Shown here: piece after piece, positions 1-11,490 of the stretch
Layout: each line of letters opens with the position of its first letter
How positions within the stretch are numbered: the first letter of the stretch is position 1
Origin: Lingula anatina
Taxonomy: Eukaryota > Brachiopoda > Lingulata > Lingulida > Lingulidae
Reading direction: 5' to 3'
DNA: 41,263 bases
Assembly (NCBI RefSeq): GCF_001039355.2
Contig: NW_019775579.1
Location: 148,684 to 189,946 of the forward strand
Notes under the pieces: model-generated
Databases searched by the model: none
What the model saw: the letters and a program-made list of their open reading frames with translations, nothing else
Told to the model about the DNA's origin: nothing
Translations under genes and position numbers: made by a program

Positions 1-933
1 CAAGGTATTGTAATATTTATATTATTTAAATGGAGGGGGTAGGGGGGATGACCAGTCTTAAATATATTATTGGGACCAGTAGATTTGAGGAAACTGGTGG
101 TCCAAATGGCCAGTAAGCAGAAATGTTCATGACACAGACTGTAAAACACTCCAGTAGTAAACTTGTGGTTAGGGAGCTAACATTTTGCCACCATAATTCA
201 AGGCCAGTAGTTTTCATAGACACAGCAAGAGGGCTGTGATCACTTCAGAAATTTGGAAACTGTTCGTGTTTCTCAGCATGCTTCCAGCAAGGTGGTAATA
301 GAGGCCTGGGTTAGAACACAAGGGATGTTTATTGATCTGTATTACCTGAGGAACACCTGTGAACAGCAGGTCTGAACTGAGAGGAAGCCAGTTGATGAAG
401 ACTGACAGGTTTCTGGTGTATACTATTACTCTGTGATGCTTGATAAAGGGAGAACAGCTAACTACATGTACTTCTACACTCTCCTTACTGATGTCTTTTG
501 ATTATATGCTCTCTGTCTCATACACACAGACACACTAAATGCTTCTACTCTCCTTTCCACTTTCATTTGAATGCTTTCAGTCACTCCCATTTCTTCTCTC
601 TCTTTCATTCTCTGTCTGGTACACACACACACACACACACTAATGACTAATCATGATCTCTTTCCCTCATTTGATAATTCACCGTTTTTCTATGCCCTTT
701 TTCCATCCACCCTACTCCCCCTTTCTCATAGTTTTATTGTAAACTCACTCGCGTGCATTCATACATGCACAAACAAGGTCTACCAGTATCTTCCAGGTAA
801 AATAGACTGTTTTAATTACAGCACCACCTGTCCAGGACCACCAAGAACCAAACTGGTTCTTTTTGCTTGTAATCAGAAAAAAAGACAAATAACAAAATTT
901 ATTTATTTACAGTTTTCTTTTTTTTTTCCCCAG
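1..933 (+). other. Intronic DNA upstream of the syntrophin exon
   Basis: I see no syntrophin-like exon here. The stretch is AT-rich with a pyrimidine-rich zone at about 540-740 and a CA microsatellite at 620-640. The long pyrimidine run just before 933 is the polypyrimidine tract of the acceptor. It is most simply one large syntrophin intron. Confidence 0.6.
620..640. repeat. (CA)n microsatellite
   Basis: An uninterrupted AC dinucleotide run of about 20 bases inside the putative syntrophin intron. Confidence 0.9.
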
Positions 934-1598
934 CCGTGGTTTGGCAGAGACAGGAATGCAAGCTGAACATGCATTACGACTCCGGGTTCATGTTATACTC
1001 GGCCAACACAGAGAACGACAGCAACAAACCCAACCTTCTGTGGCATCAACCGTTTGAGAAGCTGCGCATGTCCGCAGATGATGGTCATCGCTTGTTGTGG
1101 TTGGACTTTGGAGATGGAGGTGAACAGGTGCATATATATATATTTTTTTATTCATCTTTTTAGAGACTTGCATTTTTTTCCAGATATTTAGGTGAAGGTG
1201 CTTTGAATAACTTTTTTTCACTTTTAAAGCTTTTTCTCAATGTAAAGGTGGCAATAATGCTGTCCGTAGTTTGAAACCAAGAAAAAATCAGTTGAAAAAC
1301 ATTCTGTAAAGATTGTATTTTTAGAATGTGTAAAAGATGTACCTTACTTACAAGTTGTGTATGTGGTTTATACTTTGTGGAACATGTACTTGTGTGTGAC
1401 ATGTGTGTGTGCAAGCTACACCATGACTAGATCTTCTGTTTTTCTGATCTGACATGGTACAAAATAAAGTGTAATCAGATAAAAATAGTTAATTTTGTTC
1501 TTCAGGAGCTGGATCTACAGAGCTGTCCCAAACCTTTGGTTTTTATCCTTCACACATTCTTGTCTTCAAAAGTCAGTAGACTGGGCCTGGTGGCATAA
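934..1598 (+). CDS. Syntrophin, C-terminal part (last two coding exons)
   Basis: Two exons are visible, 934-1127 and 1506-1598, joined in phase 0 across a GT/AG intron; the stop TAA is at 1596-1598. The first exon follows a pyrimidine-rich acceptor ending at 933 and opens in an incomplete codon, so the gene starts left of the window. The encoded peptide has the hallmarks of the syntrophin-unique (SU) C-terminus: [13 protein letters not shown], then [10 protein letters not shown], then [20 protein letters not shown] and the terminal VSRLGLVA. Syntrophins are cytoplasmic adaptors whose PH2 and SU regions bind dystrophin, utrophin and dystrobrevin, while their PDZ domain recruits channels and signalling enzymes. 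The PDZ and split PH domains are outside the window. The sequence looks closer to the alpha/beta group than to gamma, but I cannot assign a paralogue. Confidence 0.9.
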
Positions 1599-1607
1599 CC
1601 TGGTGGT

Positions 1608-1621
1608 GTAACCCTGGCAAC
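1608..1621. promoter_or_regulatory. X-box-like palindrome
   Basis: GTAACCCTGGCAAC fits the RFX X-box pattern GTNRCC-N2-RGYAAC exactly. It is 10 bp after the syntrophin stop codon. Two related 14-mers follow at 2204-2217 and 2354-2367. Function is not shown; such motifs also occur in dispersed repeats. Confidence 0.3.
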
Positions 1622-2148
1622 AGTCACCGAGCAACATGGCTGTAGTTATGGCAATCCTTGTTTTCTATACTCTTAGTAGACTAGTGAAAAGAAATGAATA
1701 TTTTCTTTGAAGAAATCTTGTCTCAGTCGACACTTTATCACAATATCAGTCTATTATGTGATGGGGGTCAAGGTCATACTAAGGTCAAGGTCAGTTTCAA
1801 CCACACCTTAGTGCTGAAACTGTTTATTAAAGGGACTGTGGTTGAAAATCGGCAAACAACATCCAAAGAAGGGCTTATTTTAAAACAAAATAGGACCCTG
1901 ATTATGAAGAATTTCTAAAAGCCTATAGGTTTTAATGCAGACTATCTAGTCTTGTACAACTCGGTCATACCATATATGTTACAATTGTGAAAGTGGTACA
2001 TAAGTGGTACATAAAATGTATGTAGTTTGTAGTCTTTCTGCAAACATTATTTTGCTGTCAGAGGAACTGTTTTAATATAATTATGTATACATATGAATTT
2101 TACAGTAGATGAGAGAAAAAGATTATGTATGCCATTTGCTGCAAAGAA

Positions 2149-2154
2149 AATAAA
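2149..2154 (+). terminator. Candidate poly(A) signal of the syntrophin gene
   Basis: AATAAA about 550 bp after the syntrophin stop codon. It is one of several possible signals and no transcript is available to confirm it. Confidence 0.3.
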
Positions 2155-4519
2155 ATATCTTTGTAGAATCATTGCCAAAGTTTGTGGGGATCCTGCTGAA
2201 ATGGTTACCATGGTTACAACACTGGAAACCGCCAAGCCAAACTCAGCTGCACAGTGATGCAAATAAAAAACTTGTAAATAGTAGACAAAGTGATGGTCAG
2301 TTTTCATGATTATCTCACTTGCAGAGAGACTGGTTGTTGGGCTTACCTGGCTGGTTGCTATGGTAACTAGCTGAAAGCAACAGTCCAAATATGGTCATCA
2401 CTTAATTTTTAGCTGGTTTAGATTGTTGTTTTGCAGTGTCATGATAATATAGGTCATTGATACAGATGGTGTTTAGCAATAATTTGCTACACAAATAATG
2501 ATATGCTTCGAGTTCCCACCAAATTTATGTGTAGTGATTTATTTTTTCATTTTTTTTTCACTTCGAGTAGTTTGTCAGTGGTAAATTTGCAGCGGATTTT
2601 TAGATAAAATTTCTTTTTAAGATAAAGATAAGTTTACGTCACGACAGTGTATTTATTTATTTTCAAATAAACCCAGGGGCAATTACGAAGTATGTTTTAG
2701 TACCAGTGACACTGGTTTTACACTTCGTGTAGTAAACATATGGGACTAGTCCAACACGTGTCAGTTCGCCAAATAAGGCACCTCAGTGTTAGAGTTTCAA
2801 GAAGTATTTAACAGTATTATTTATGGAATATTTTAGATAGATTTGGTGCAATAACTTGCAGACTATTCATGCAGGAAACTGAGGTCATCAAAGCAAATGT
2901 GAAACTTGCGTTAAGTGTCAGTCCTCATGCCTGTAAAATAGCGAGTAAAGAATTGATGATAATTTCACGAATTATTAATTGTTACATGAAAGTGATTATG
3001 AACAGATTTATCCTCTTGTTCTTGTTTGCATAAAAACACAGAATTACAGTTGATAAGGGAGAGACTTAATGTCAAATGTTTTAGAAAAATTTTAAATCAT
3101 GATATGCCATTACCAGAGCAATGTGAAATGTTAGCATTAGATTTCATTCATTTATAGTGGTGGAAATTGGGATATTTGGTGAGGGAGGCATTTTCTGTCC
3201 ATTTTGTCAGTTGTTAGTACAATCGAGGGGTTAATATACAATCATGAAGTAATATTGATCAATACGTAGTCCACTCAGTATTTTTATGTTTATGTCAAGA
3301 CCGTATCAATTCATTTGGGTTCATTCTTCCCATCTTTTTTTCTAAGGGAATGGGTAATCCCCAATATAAACAGTGAAAAAAAAACTTGCAGTGAATTATT
3401 TAGCATGTCATGAGATACACTTTACACTATTGTAAAGAATGTCACAAACTGTTATTTTATTTATTCATTTTAATGACATATGGTATTGTTAACAGGGGAC
3501 ATTCGTTAATGCCCAGACATTACTCACAGTTCATGGATGTGAATTTCTCTTTTTTTTCTTTTTTTTTTTTTTTAAAGAGAAAAGGAAGCTGAAAAAATGC
3601 ACAGTTTAGAATGGGATTATGTCCAAATTGATTATGGGAGGGGTCCAGATTTTCATTTAATCAACTTCCTCTGTTCTCATCCTTCACTATTACTCAATGG
3701 TTAATGTGATACAAGCGGTTGTTGCAAAGTCCTGCCCTTAAGCAAAAGTTCAACTAATAAATTCAGTTATAATTAAAATCCACTCCTATTCGACCTTACC
3801 AAGGTGGTAGTCTTTTTATTTTATTTTTTCCTTCTCATTTAATTTTATGTAAATGTAAACTTTATTAATAAAGGCAGCACATACAAATTATGTTTACTCA
3901 AATAAGATACAAGCATAAATTAGGATTTTTAATTTACATTTAAGTGTAGTTATAATATTATTGATTTATGTATAAAATGGGCAAGGGATAATAGAAGTGA
4001 ATCAGATATTTGTTTTAATGTAATTATATTTTAGTATATCTTTTAAATTCAGAAATGCACTGAGAACACAGTGGAGATCATGGCTTGCAAATCAGCACAA
4101 AACTTACTCAAAGTTAAAAAAAAAAAAAACTACTATAAGATATTTCAAGGGAACTTGGACCATAATTTTTCATTTGAACTGGTCGAACCTTGCATTTGAC
4201 ACATTTTGTTGATTTCTTTATCATTTAAATGTTTGTACTATTTTATAGAGAAGGGTTTAATATTTATGTTTTCCCGTCTTTGCCATTGGGCATCTATCAG
4301 TGATTTTATCATTATGAAAATCTTTCAATGCCTGCATGTTATAAATGAAACAAAATGTACAGAGGCCCCCGTCCTGGACACTTTTGGTCTAATAAAGATA
4401 TTATCAATGGTATTACATGTTTTAAATGTCTTTTGTCGTTTTTCTGGTCAATATTCCAAATACTGGTATAGAGCTCTTGCTAAAGTACAACACCAATTTT
4501 TATGTACGAACACGCCGTG

Positions 4520-4930
4520 TGTATCTCCCCTCCCCCCCCCCCTCCCCCCCAACTCTCCTTGCCAACACCATGCCAATTGTGCATTTATTAAAGTAACTCC
4601 AGATTGCAGGCTCAAAGCCAGCAATTTCAAAGGAGTTTTGTTTTTTCCAAAAAAGTGAACCTTTTACCGAGAAAGCTTCGTGTACAAAGACACCCCCCCC
4701 CCCCCCCACTCAGCCACGGGCCTGTATTGAAACCAGCAAAGCATTTATGCTTTCAAAAGTGCCGTTTGACAAAGAACAAAGAGACAACTTGATGACAATG
4801 GGCTTGACGTTATGAACGTGTTTAATAAAGTGTAGCAAGTTGTAAACGTGTCTCAGAATCGTGCATGCTTGCTGCCCCCCCCCCCCCCCCACCACACACA
4901 CACACACACACATACACACACACACACACT
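4520..4930. repeat. Poly-C tracts and CA microsatellite cluster
   Basis: Three C homopolymer-rich tracts, at about 4526-4550, 4692-4707 and 4875-4890. The last runs straight into a CA dinucleotide array to about 4929. Open frames crossing this area are low-complexity artefacts. Confidence 0.8.
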
Positions 4931-5551
4931 CCGGACTCCGGGGCCTTTAGTTTGTCTACACTCGACCACAAAGTTCAGAAACATCGTTATTTTGAATAAT
5001 TACAAAATAACCATATGAGATACAGTAAATTTTTTAACCAAATATTGATGGATGATGCACCCACCATTCGTAACTTTTTTGGTCGAGGGTAGTTCTAAAT
5101 ACGCAAATGGAGACAGTAGTGGTCGAAAAGTAGTGGTAGAACATGGGTTAAATTTTAAGGTACACATAAACATCAAAAATTCTGCTGTCTTGTTGGCAAA
5201 TTTCAGTTTGCCACTCTAATGACATTTACAAATAATTACTACAACAGAAATATGAAATTTTTATATATTTAATTACCTTCATCGGTGTCTGTACACATTG
5301 CTTTTAGTCACGCCATTACTATCCGATCAGAAATTATTAATGCATTTCACCGGGATACAATTCATCATCAAACGTTTTTTTTTTTCAAATGACCACGTAT
5401 TTTATATTATCTATGTCACTATTATCAACGGAGATACAGAAGAAAGTGGACGCGTTTCAAAATCATTAGTACCAAGGAGTTATAACTCCTTGTTAGTACT
5501 TTGCATTTGACTAGGCGATATAGAACATTTCAGTTTGTATTACTTCACAAA

Positions 5552-8500
5552 ATGAATCTGCAGGCACTGTATGACACAATGACGCTTTTTCTTTTCGCTG
5601 TGATTAACCCAGCACCTTGCATTGCTTTACAAGAAATGCTTTTTCAAAAAGAAGATGGTTTCAGATTGGCCAACGGCTCTTTCAGTGGTGCGCCGCCGGC
5701 AGCTTATCACGTAGAATCAAAATCACATTGCGCCTTCGTCTGTCTAAACCTAGGACTTGCGAAGTGCCTCTCTGCAAACTACCATAAGGAGAGTAGTATT
5801 TGTGAAATGAATGACAAGACGATCCACGATGACGATCGGACTGTTCCTGTTGCTGACAGTGGCTGGGTTTATCTAAACCCAAATCTAGGTAAGTCGACAA
5901 AGTGATAATTCCTTTTTATATAAGTAGATCCATATCTTTACTTATTTACTGGTTATATTCAATTATCTCTTTAGTTTTCAATATTATCCAGATCAAAAGG
6001 TCTTTCTGAAAAATTATTTTTAACAAGCCGTCGAAACATTATTATTATTATCATTATTATTATTAAGAGTCTGAAATCCAATCTGTTCGGTAGACTTTAC
6101 AATGCAATGTGAATAAAGGATTTATGAAAGCCTAGTAAAAGAAAAGAAAAAATTGTTTTAAACAAATCGATTTAAATAATATAGAATAATAGGGGTTAAT
6201 TCATCAAATCCCTTTAAAAAGTTATAAATAAAAAATGTATTCATAAAAAGATGTCTTGAACTCCCTTTTAAAACTGTCCAGATGGGCTATCCTGTGTAGT
6301 AAATGTGGAAGTAAATTCCATTCCTTTGGTGCAGCACCTTTATAAGAATCTTCACCGTTTGTAACAAGTCTAGCTTTACATGGTGTTAAAAGCAAATGTC
6401 CAGGAGAGTGTAACCATTTTTAGGGGAATTTTAAATCAGACATACATTTCAACCGAGCGTGCATTCCCAGTAACGCATATTTATAAACCGCTTCTACTAG
6501 TTAGGCCACACTTTTTTAATTTTATGGATGACATCCTGCGCGCGCACGGATTTTCGCCCGTTCTCCAAAAAAAAAAAAAAAAAAANACCGATTTTGGGGT
6601 ACCCAGAGGATGTCATCCATAAAAATAAAAAAGTGTGGCCTTACTAACACGACTCAAATTAAGTCGACATGCCAAGGGATAAACCGAATAAATCACTTCG
6701 TTCAAAGATCACTTTTCGGGCAAAAAATGAAACGATATCCTTTGGTATTTGTCTAAGTAATAGTATTTGAAACTATATGGCGGCATTTGGTAGGGAAGAT
6801 GCAGAAGATACAGACACTGTTATGCTTACTTTTGCTTGACAGTGGACACAAGTATGTGATAGGTTAGATATTTATTGTATAATACATACAGAAACTGGAA
6901 ATTTTAGTATGAATTTTCAAAGAAAAAGCAATTTTTCAGGGGTGGTTGGGTGAAGGATGTGCGTTTTGAAGGCAAACCGTTTTAACGTTAAACTTAAAAT
7001 CAAAATTAATACATAAATTTGTTAATTTGTAGGTCCACCACAATCACCGGCCATTTTATCCATTACCCAAACGCAGCTCTACACCATATTGGTCACCTGG
7101 GTGGCAGGCCATGATGGCGGCTTTGACCAAACCTTTACCCTAGACATAAAGGAGGCTAGTGATGACGATAGTAACTACGTCACCAAACTGACCTTGGCCG
7201 ACCCAGGTTACCGCAATAATGTGACGTCACTTCTAGCAGATCTAAAAATTGACGTTAATTACGCATTAAAGCTGACGTCAACCAGTACCAAGCCCGTAGG
7301 GGTCAACAACGCATCGGTAACATCCAAGTTCACAAATGGTAAGTTCTCGGCATTTTGTCTGACTCTTGACTATTAAGTGGTTTAAGAGATGAATTAAGAG
7401 ACTGATTAAAATGGACATTTTCGCAAATGTTGACGAACTCGAAATACTTAAAGTAGTAGACTTGTTTTATGTTGTCGTTTTCACGTGTGATGTTACAATG
7501 TGATAGGTGTGGTTTCTTTAACTTTATACCATGCATTCCGTTTTACCGGTACTAGTACACCAATAAACTTTTAAAAGTTATCAATTGATGTGTCTCGTTT
7601 TCAAAATTCGTGATCATGTAACAAAACAGTTAAAGGGGTAATAACTGTTCCTTTTGGCCAAAAAAATGAATTTTCCTGGAGTAAACAACAATTTTCCATA
7701 CTTACAATGGTTAATGAATCCTGTCTACATTCAAAGTTAGTCCCTGATTTTTTTCTAAAAAGTTTTTTTTTTTTTTGTACTAATCTCTTAAGAGATTATT
7801 ACAGAATATAGCCATCTATGGATGGCAGGCTCAGATATCGGAATAATAGCTATAACTGCTGTTTTTGTGGTAAAATAGAATATATTATATTTCTATGAGA
7901 TGTTTACAATGTTTTTGTTGTGAAATATAGATATCATACGAAGATCGAGTTATTATCCCTTTAAACACTGTGTCTCGACCACTGCTTGGTTATGTTCGAC
8001 TCGCCCAAAGTCAACAATTGTATTTTCTTATATATAATATTTTATTATCTTATTAGAAGGCAGAAAGGACTGTGCACAACTCTACAGGAGTGGTGTGATG
8101 AGGAACGGAGTGTATCAGATTCTCCCGGCAGACAGTGCAGATTCATTTGAAGTCTTCTGTGACATGACCACTGATGGAGGAGGATGGACGGTAATACTTG
8201 AATTTTAACTTTTATTGATTAACCTTGTATTAATTATGTATTCGTTAAGTCATCATCATTTCTGTATTTGTTATTGTTTTTATATATATTTTGATTTTCT
8301 AGTGGGCTTTTTTTTTTCGGAAACTGTCAAGTCATCACGTTAAGGGTTTTAATTAAAGATGCATACAAAGTCAAATTTTTGTCACAAAAACGGAACAAAT
8401 GCCAGCATATAGTTTCATGTAGTATAAATAAGAGATTTACCAAAAGGCATTGTTTAATTTTACCCAAAAATGATGTTTGAACAGATTTTTCTGTTAGCAT

Positions 8501-10038
8501 TCTATGCTGATTTTCAATGGGGCAGAAAAGTAGGTCACAAAAGTAGGTTAAATTTCCAACCAAAAATTTAAAAAAAGGAGCAGTCTAAAGCTCTTTTATA
8601 GCTGATCGAGTGATCTATTCAGTTTATCCCTTGGCATTTCGAGTTTATTTGAGTCGTATATGAAACTAGTATAAGTGGTTTACATGTGTTACTGGGAATC
8701 CACGCTCCACCGATGCTCGATTCGTATGTACCTTTAAGGACAGTTGGGCCTATGATTAATTTTTTCTTTCTATTTAAACACATAAAACATGAGAAAATTA
8801 ATCGCATCGGAAATATTTTTATTCTTTTTACCTTTCAGTTGTTCCAGAAACGCATGGACGGTTCCGTGGACTTCTACAGAGACTGGAATGACTACAAACA
8901 TGGCTTTGAAAATCTGAGCGGGGAACATTGGCTAGGTATATCAAATTTTGAATGAGAAAACTGCTAATAGGTTTAATAAGCCTTATTTGTGCACTAGCAT
9001 TTAATTGCACCCAAAATATGTCCAATTTAAAGATTCGATAAAATTTAAAGATTCGATAAAATTGGTGCCATACTATTTACCTCTATAGACCTAATAATTT
9101 GTAAGATAATTTATAATTAGACCTAATTTTTGTCATCTCTACGTATTAAAATATTCTCACCTATAGTTCCTTTAATAACTCTATTTTTTAACACTAGTCA
9201 TTGGTCAGAACATACCAATATGTCCAAAACCATACACACTTAATTCACAAAGATGAATGAACACATGCAAATGCTTTGTCTCAGTCAAAGATTGGTTTAC
9301 CTTAATGTCTACCTAAATGTCGCCCTATCCCAGGTAATAACAAGATGTATCTTCTCACCTCCCAAGACGACTATGAGCTGCGTGTCGACATGGAAGGCGC
9401 TGCAGGCATTTGGGCCTTCGCCCAATACGACCACTTTGGCATCTCATCGGAAGCGACAAAATACCGTCTAAGATTGGGAAATTATTCTGGAAACGCGGGT
9501 GAGTACCTGTAATAAGTGCTTGTATAAATATGGTAATAAAGACAACCTAAGACGAAATCACTGTAACATTAATTGGCAGCATGCCGACGAGAAGCTACGC
9601 CGAATGGAAAAGTAATGTCGCAGTGGTCCAGTTTGACAACAAGTCGCAAGCATTATCGTAAAACACCCCAATGTCTCCAAAAAAGCCATTCTATGATTTT
9701 TTTCCTTAATGCTTTAAACACAACCTGTAAAAAAAGAATCTTATTCACAACCGCATGAACAGTGCAGTTATTGCTTGTCACAATAATTTACAGGCGATTC
9801 CCTCCATGCTCACCGTGGGTATACTTTTGCAACAAAAGACAGAGATAATAACGGGAACTGTTCGCAGACATTCAAGGGAGCTTGGTGGTATTATTCTTGT
9901 CATTCATCCAATTTGAACGGTCAGTATCTCCTCGGACACCATGAAACATACGCTGATGGCGTCAATTGGTATGGTTTTAGAGGAACACACCATTCCTTGA
10001 AGACCACCGAGATGAAGATCCGCCCTGTTGACTTTTAG
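5552..10038 (+). CDS. Secreted PAN/apple - FN3-like - fibrinogen C-terminal (FReD) protein
   Basis: Six exons, 5552-5888, 7033-7338, 8057-8190, 8839-8935, 9334-9498 and 9794-10038, give a continuous 427-residue frame with GT/AG junctions; TAG is at 10036-10038. The first ATG of the open frame is not used, because the one at 5552 starts a hydrophobic signal peptide (about residues 1-26). Residues about 30-112 form a PAN/apple-like cysteine domain (motifs [23 protein letters not shown]). Residues about 113-214, one exon flanked by phase-1 introns, resemble a fibronectin type III domain. Residues about 215-427 are a complete FRe[65 protein letters not shown]. FReD proteins are extracellular lectins or ligands that act in innate recognition or matrix assembly. 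Glycan or pathogen binding is inferred from the family; the ligand is unknown. Confidence 0.88.
6040..6064. repeat. (ATT)n microsatellite
   Basis: An ATT trinucleotide array with one interruption, in intron 1 of the fibrinogen-domain gene. Confidence 0.85.
6504..6640. mobile_element. 137-bp inverted-repeat MITE with TTA target duplication
   Basis: About 34-bp terminal inverted repeats begin GGCCACAC and are nearly perfect over 6504-6538 and 6605-6640. The element is flanked by TTA at 6501-6503 and 6641-6643. Short GG-starting termini with a TWA duplication are typical of PIF/Harbinger non-autonomous elements; that assignment is inference. The interior holds an A tract ending in an N at 6586. 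It sits in intron 1 of the fibrinogen-domain gene. Confidence 0.75.
9029..9063. repeat. Short tandem duplication, two 17-18 bp units
   Basis: The unit AAAGATTCGATAAAATT occurs twice head to tail in intron 4 of the fibrinogen-domain gene. Confidence 0.8.
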
Positions 10039-10314
10039 TTGAGCTCTGGTGTCTGTCTGTTTCAAATCAATACAGCGGGCAAAATTTGGTCATAATATTA
10101 ACACAAAACAATTAACAGGGTTTCAATTCGGATTTAACCTGTTATTGCCTACTTTGTCCAAGGTGAATCGAGTATATTGTGATTCAAAGGAAAACATGTT
10201 ATTATGAATGAAAATGTTAGCCCTTTCGCCTCACCATTACTGCCGTTGCTGTTGCTGTGTCATTTCAGAGATTATATGTAAAATTATAGAACATTTACCA
10301 AACTGATCAGTATA

Positions 10315-10320
10315 AATAAA
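10315..10320 (+). terminator. Candidate poly(A) signal of the fibrinogen-domain gene
   Basis: AATAAA about 280 bp after the stop codon, in AT-rich 3' flank. The distance is plausible but there is no transcript evidence. Confidence 0.4.
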
Positions 10321-11144
10321 ATACGGGTCAAGTTCAGTTATTTTTCTTGAAGTATGCAGTTTTTGTGTACTTTCAAATTTCACAGAAATGGTGTGTTCTT
10401 TTAGTGTAGGACTTGGAACTCTCATGGGCATTAGCAGTATGCTAGTAACAGTTTATGAATATCCTCAATACCTTAAGTATATTTTAAAAAAACTGGTGGT
10501 GAGTAAGTTGTAAAGCATTATGTGAGTTTGAAAGGCAGCCTGATTATATTTTTTTCTTGAAGTTATGCATCTTTTCTGAACTTTTTTTTCACAAATTGGC
10601 ATGTTCAATACGTGACTTTGAAATCCCGTGGACGGAAGCTCTGTGCTATATTAACATTTTCTGAATGTCCATGATACCTGTTGTACATAATGAAAAATAA
10701 GTGGTGATTAATTTTCACATACACCAATACAACTTTTACTATTGCTTTCATTTAAGTGCCTGAGAGATCACCACCACACGGTGACTCAGCTTAGTACTAA
10801 AATATTTTGTCATAATTCTGCTGTTAAACATTTTATATTGACGATTGCCCCATTTTGTGCACTATCAGCAGAATTTTTCTTCTTTATTTTTTGTGTAATG
10901 CATTTTTTTTAATCAGTTGTACTCAATGGCATTTTTAATGTATAACTTTTATCTCTGAAAGGCTCAAGGCCCTCTGCTGTTACTTATTCTAAATTTCCAT
11001 GTTACCCTTGGTGCAAAGTTAAGCATCATGTAATTGACAAACTAATTTGTGCGTTTTTTTATTATTATTTATTTCTGTACAATTGACAGCTTTGCTGCCT
11101 TGTTATACAACATGCTCGTTTGTCAAATCCCTCTTGTCTGAAAG

Positions 11145-11298
11145 CAGGGCCGTAGCCTGAGCAAAATGCTAGGGGGAGCATTAAGCGGACACGAGGGGGC
11201 GAAGCCCCCGAGGGGGGAGGGTGTGGGGGGGGGTGTCCACCTCCCTTGGTGTNNNNNNNNNNNNNNNNNNNNNNNNNCCCCCGGAGACTACGGCCCTG
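11145..11298. mobile_element. Small inverted-repeat DNA element with 5-bp flanking duplication
   Basis: Termini CAGGGCCGTAG (11145 onward) and its inverse CTACGGCCCTG (ending 11298) are flanked by GAAAG at 11140-11144 and 11299-11303. The interior is G-rich with an internal hairpin, GGGGGCGAAGCCCCC. A 25-base N gap at 11253-11277 hides part of it, so the true length is uncertain. It is probably a non-autonomous cut-and-paste transposon. The superfamily is not certain; CAGGG ends are common in hAT elements, but those usually make 8-bp duplications. Confidence 0.65.
11253..11277. other. Assembly gap (25 N)
   Basis: A run of undetermined bases inside a G-rich transposon-like element, probably a sequencing failure at the C/G homopolymers. 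Confidence 0.98.
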
Positions 11299-11490
11299 GA
11301 AAGACTCCACTTTCAAATAAAATACCATATTTCAATTTAAGCAATCTGAAACTGCATATATTCAAATATGAGGCTGTATCATGTATTTATTTTATTTAAA
11401 GTTTTACATGTAATTTTTGAAGCAGTTACAGAAAACAAACAACTCTATATCTCAATGCACATTAAGCCACCTCAGTAAGGGCAGGCTACT

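Larger units (their letters stand above)
1599..5551. other. Intergenic region, syntrophin 3' flank to fibrinogen-domain gene
   Basis: No supported coding exon. The syntrophin 3' UTR starts at 1599; an AATAAA at 2149-2154 could be its poly(A) signal. Three 14-bp palindromic X-box-like motifs lie at 1608-1621, 2204-2217 and 2354-2367. A cluster of AGGTCA half-sites is at 1770-1793. Three poly-C tracts and a CA run lie between 4520 and 4930. The remaining open frames are short and match no family I recognise. Confidence 0.6.

Noticed and set aside
571-966. 131-codon open frame overlapping the syntrophin exon start
   Set aside because: Low-complexity CA/pyrimidine content, and it runs through the acceptor of the real syntrophin exon in another frame.
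4560-4640. B-box-like sequence on the - strand suggesting a SINE or tRNA
   Set aside because: No A box at a suitable distance, no A tail and no cloverleaf; evidence is too weak.
4206-4658. 150-codon open frame on the + strand
   Set aside because: It crosses a poly-C tract, has no recognisable domain, and its antisense frames are equally open. It looks like chance.
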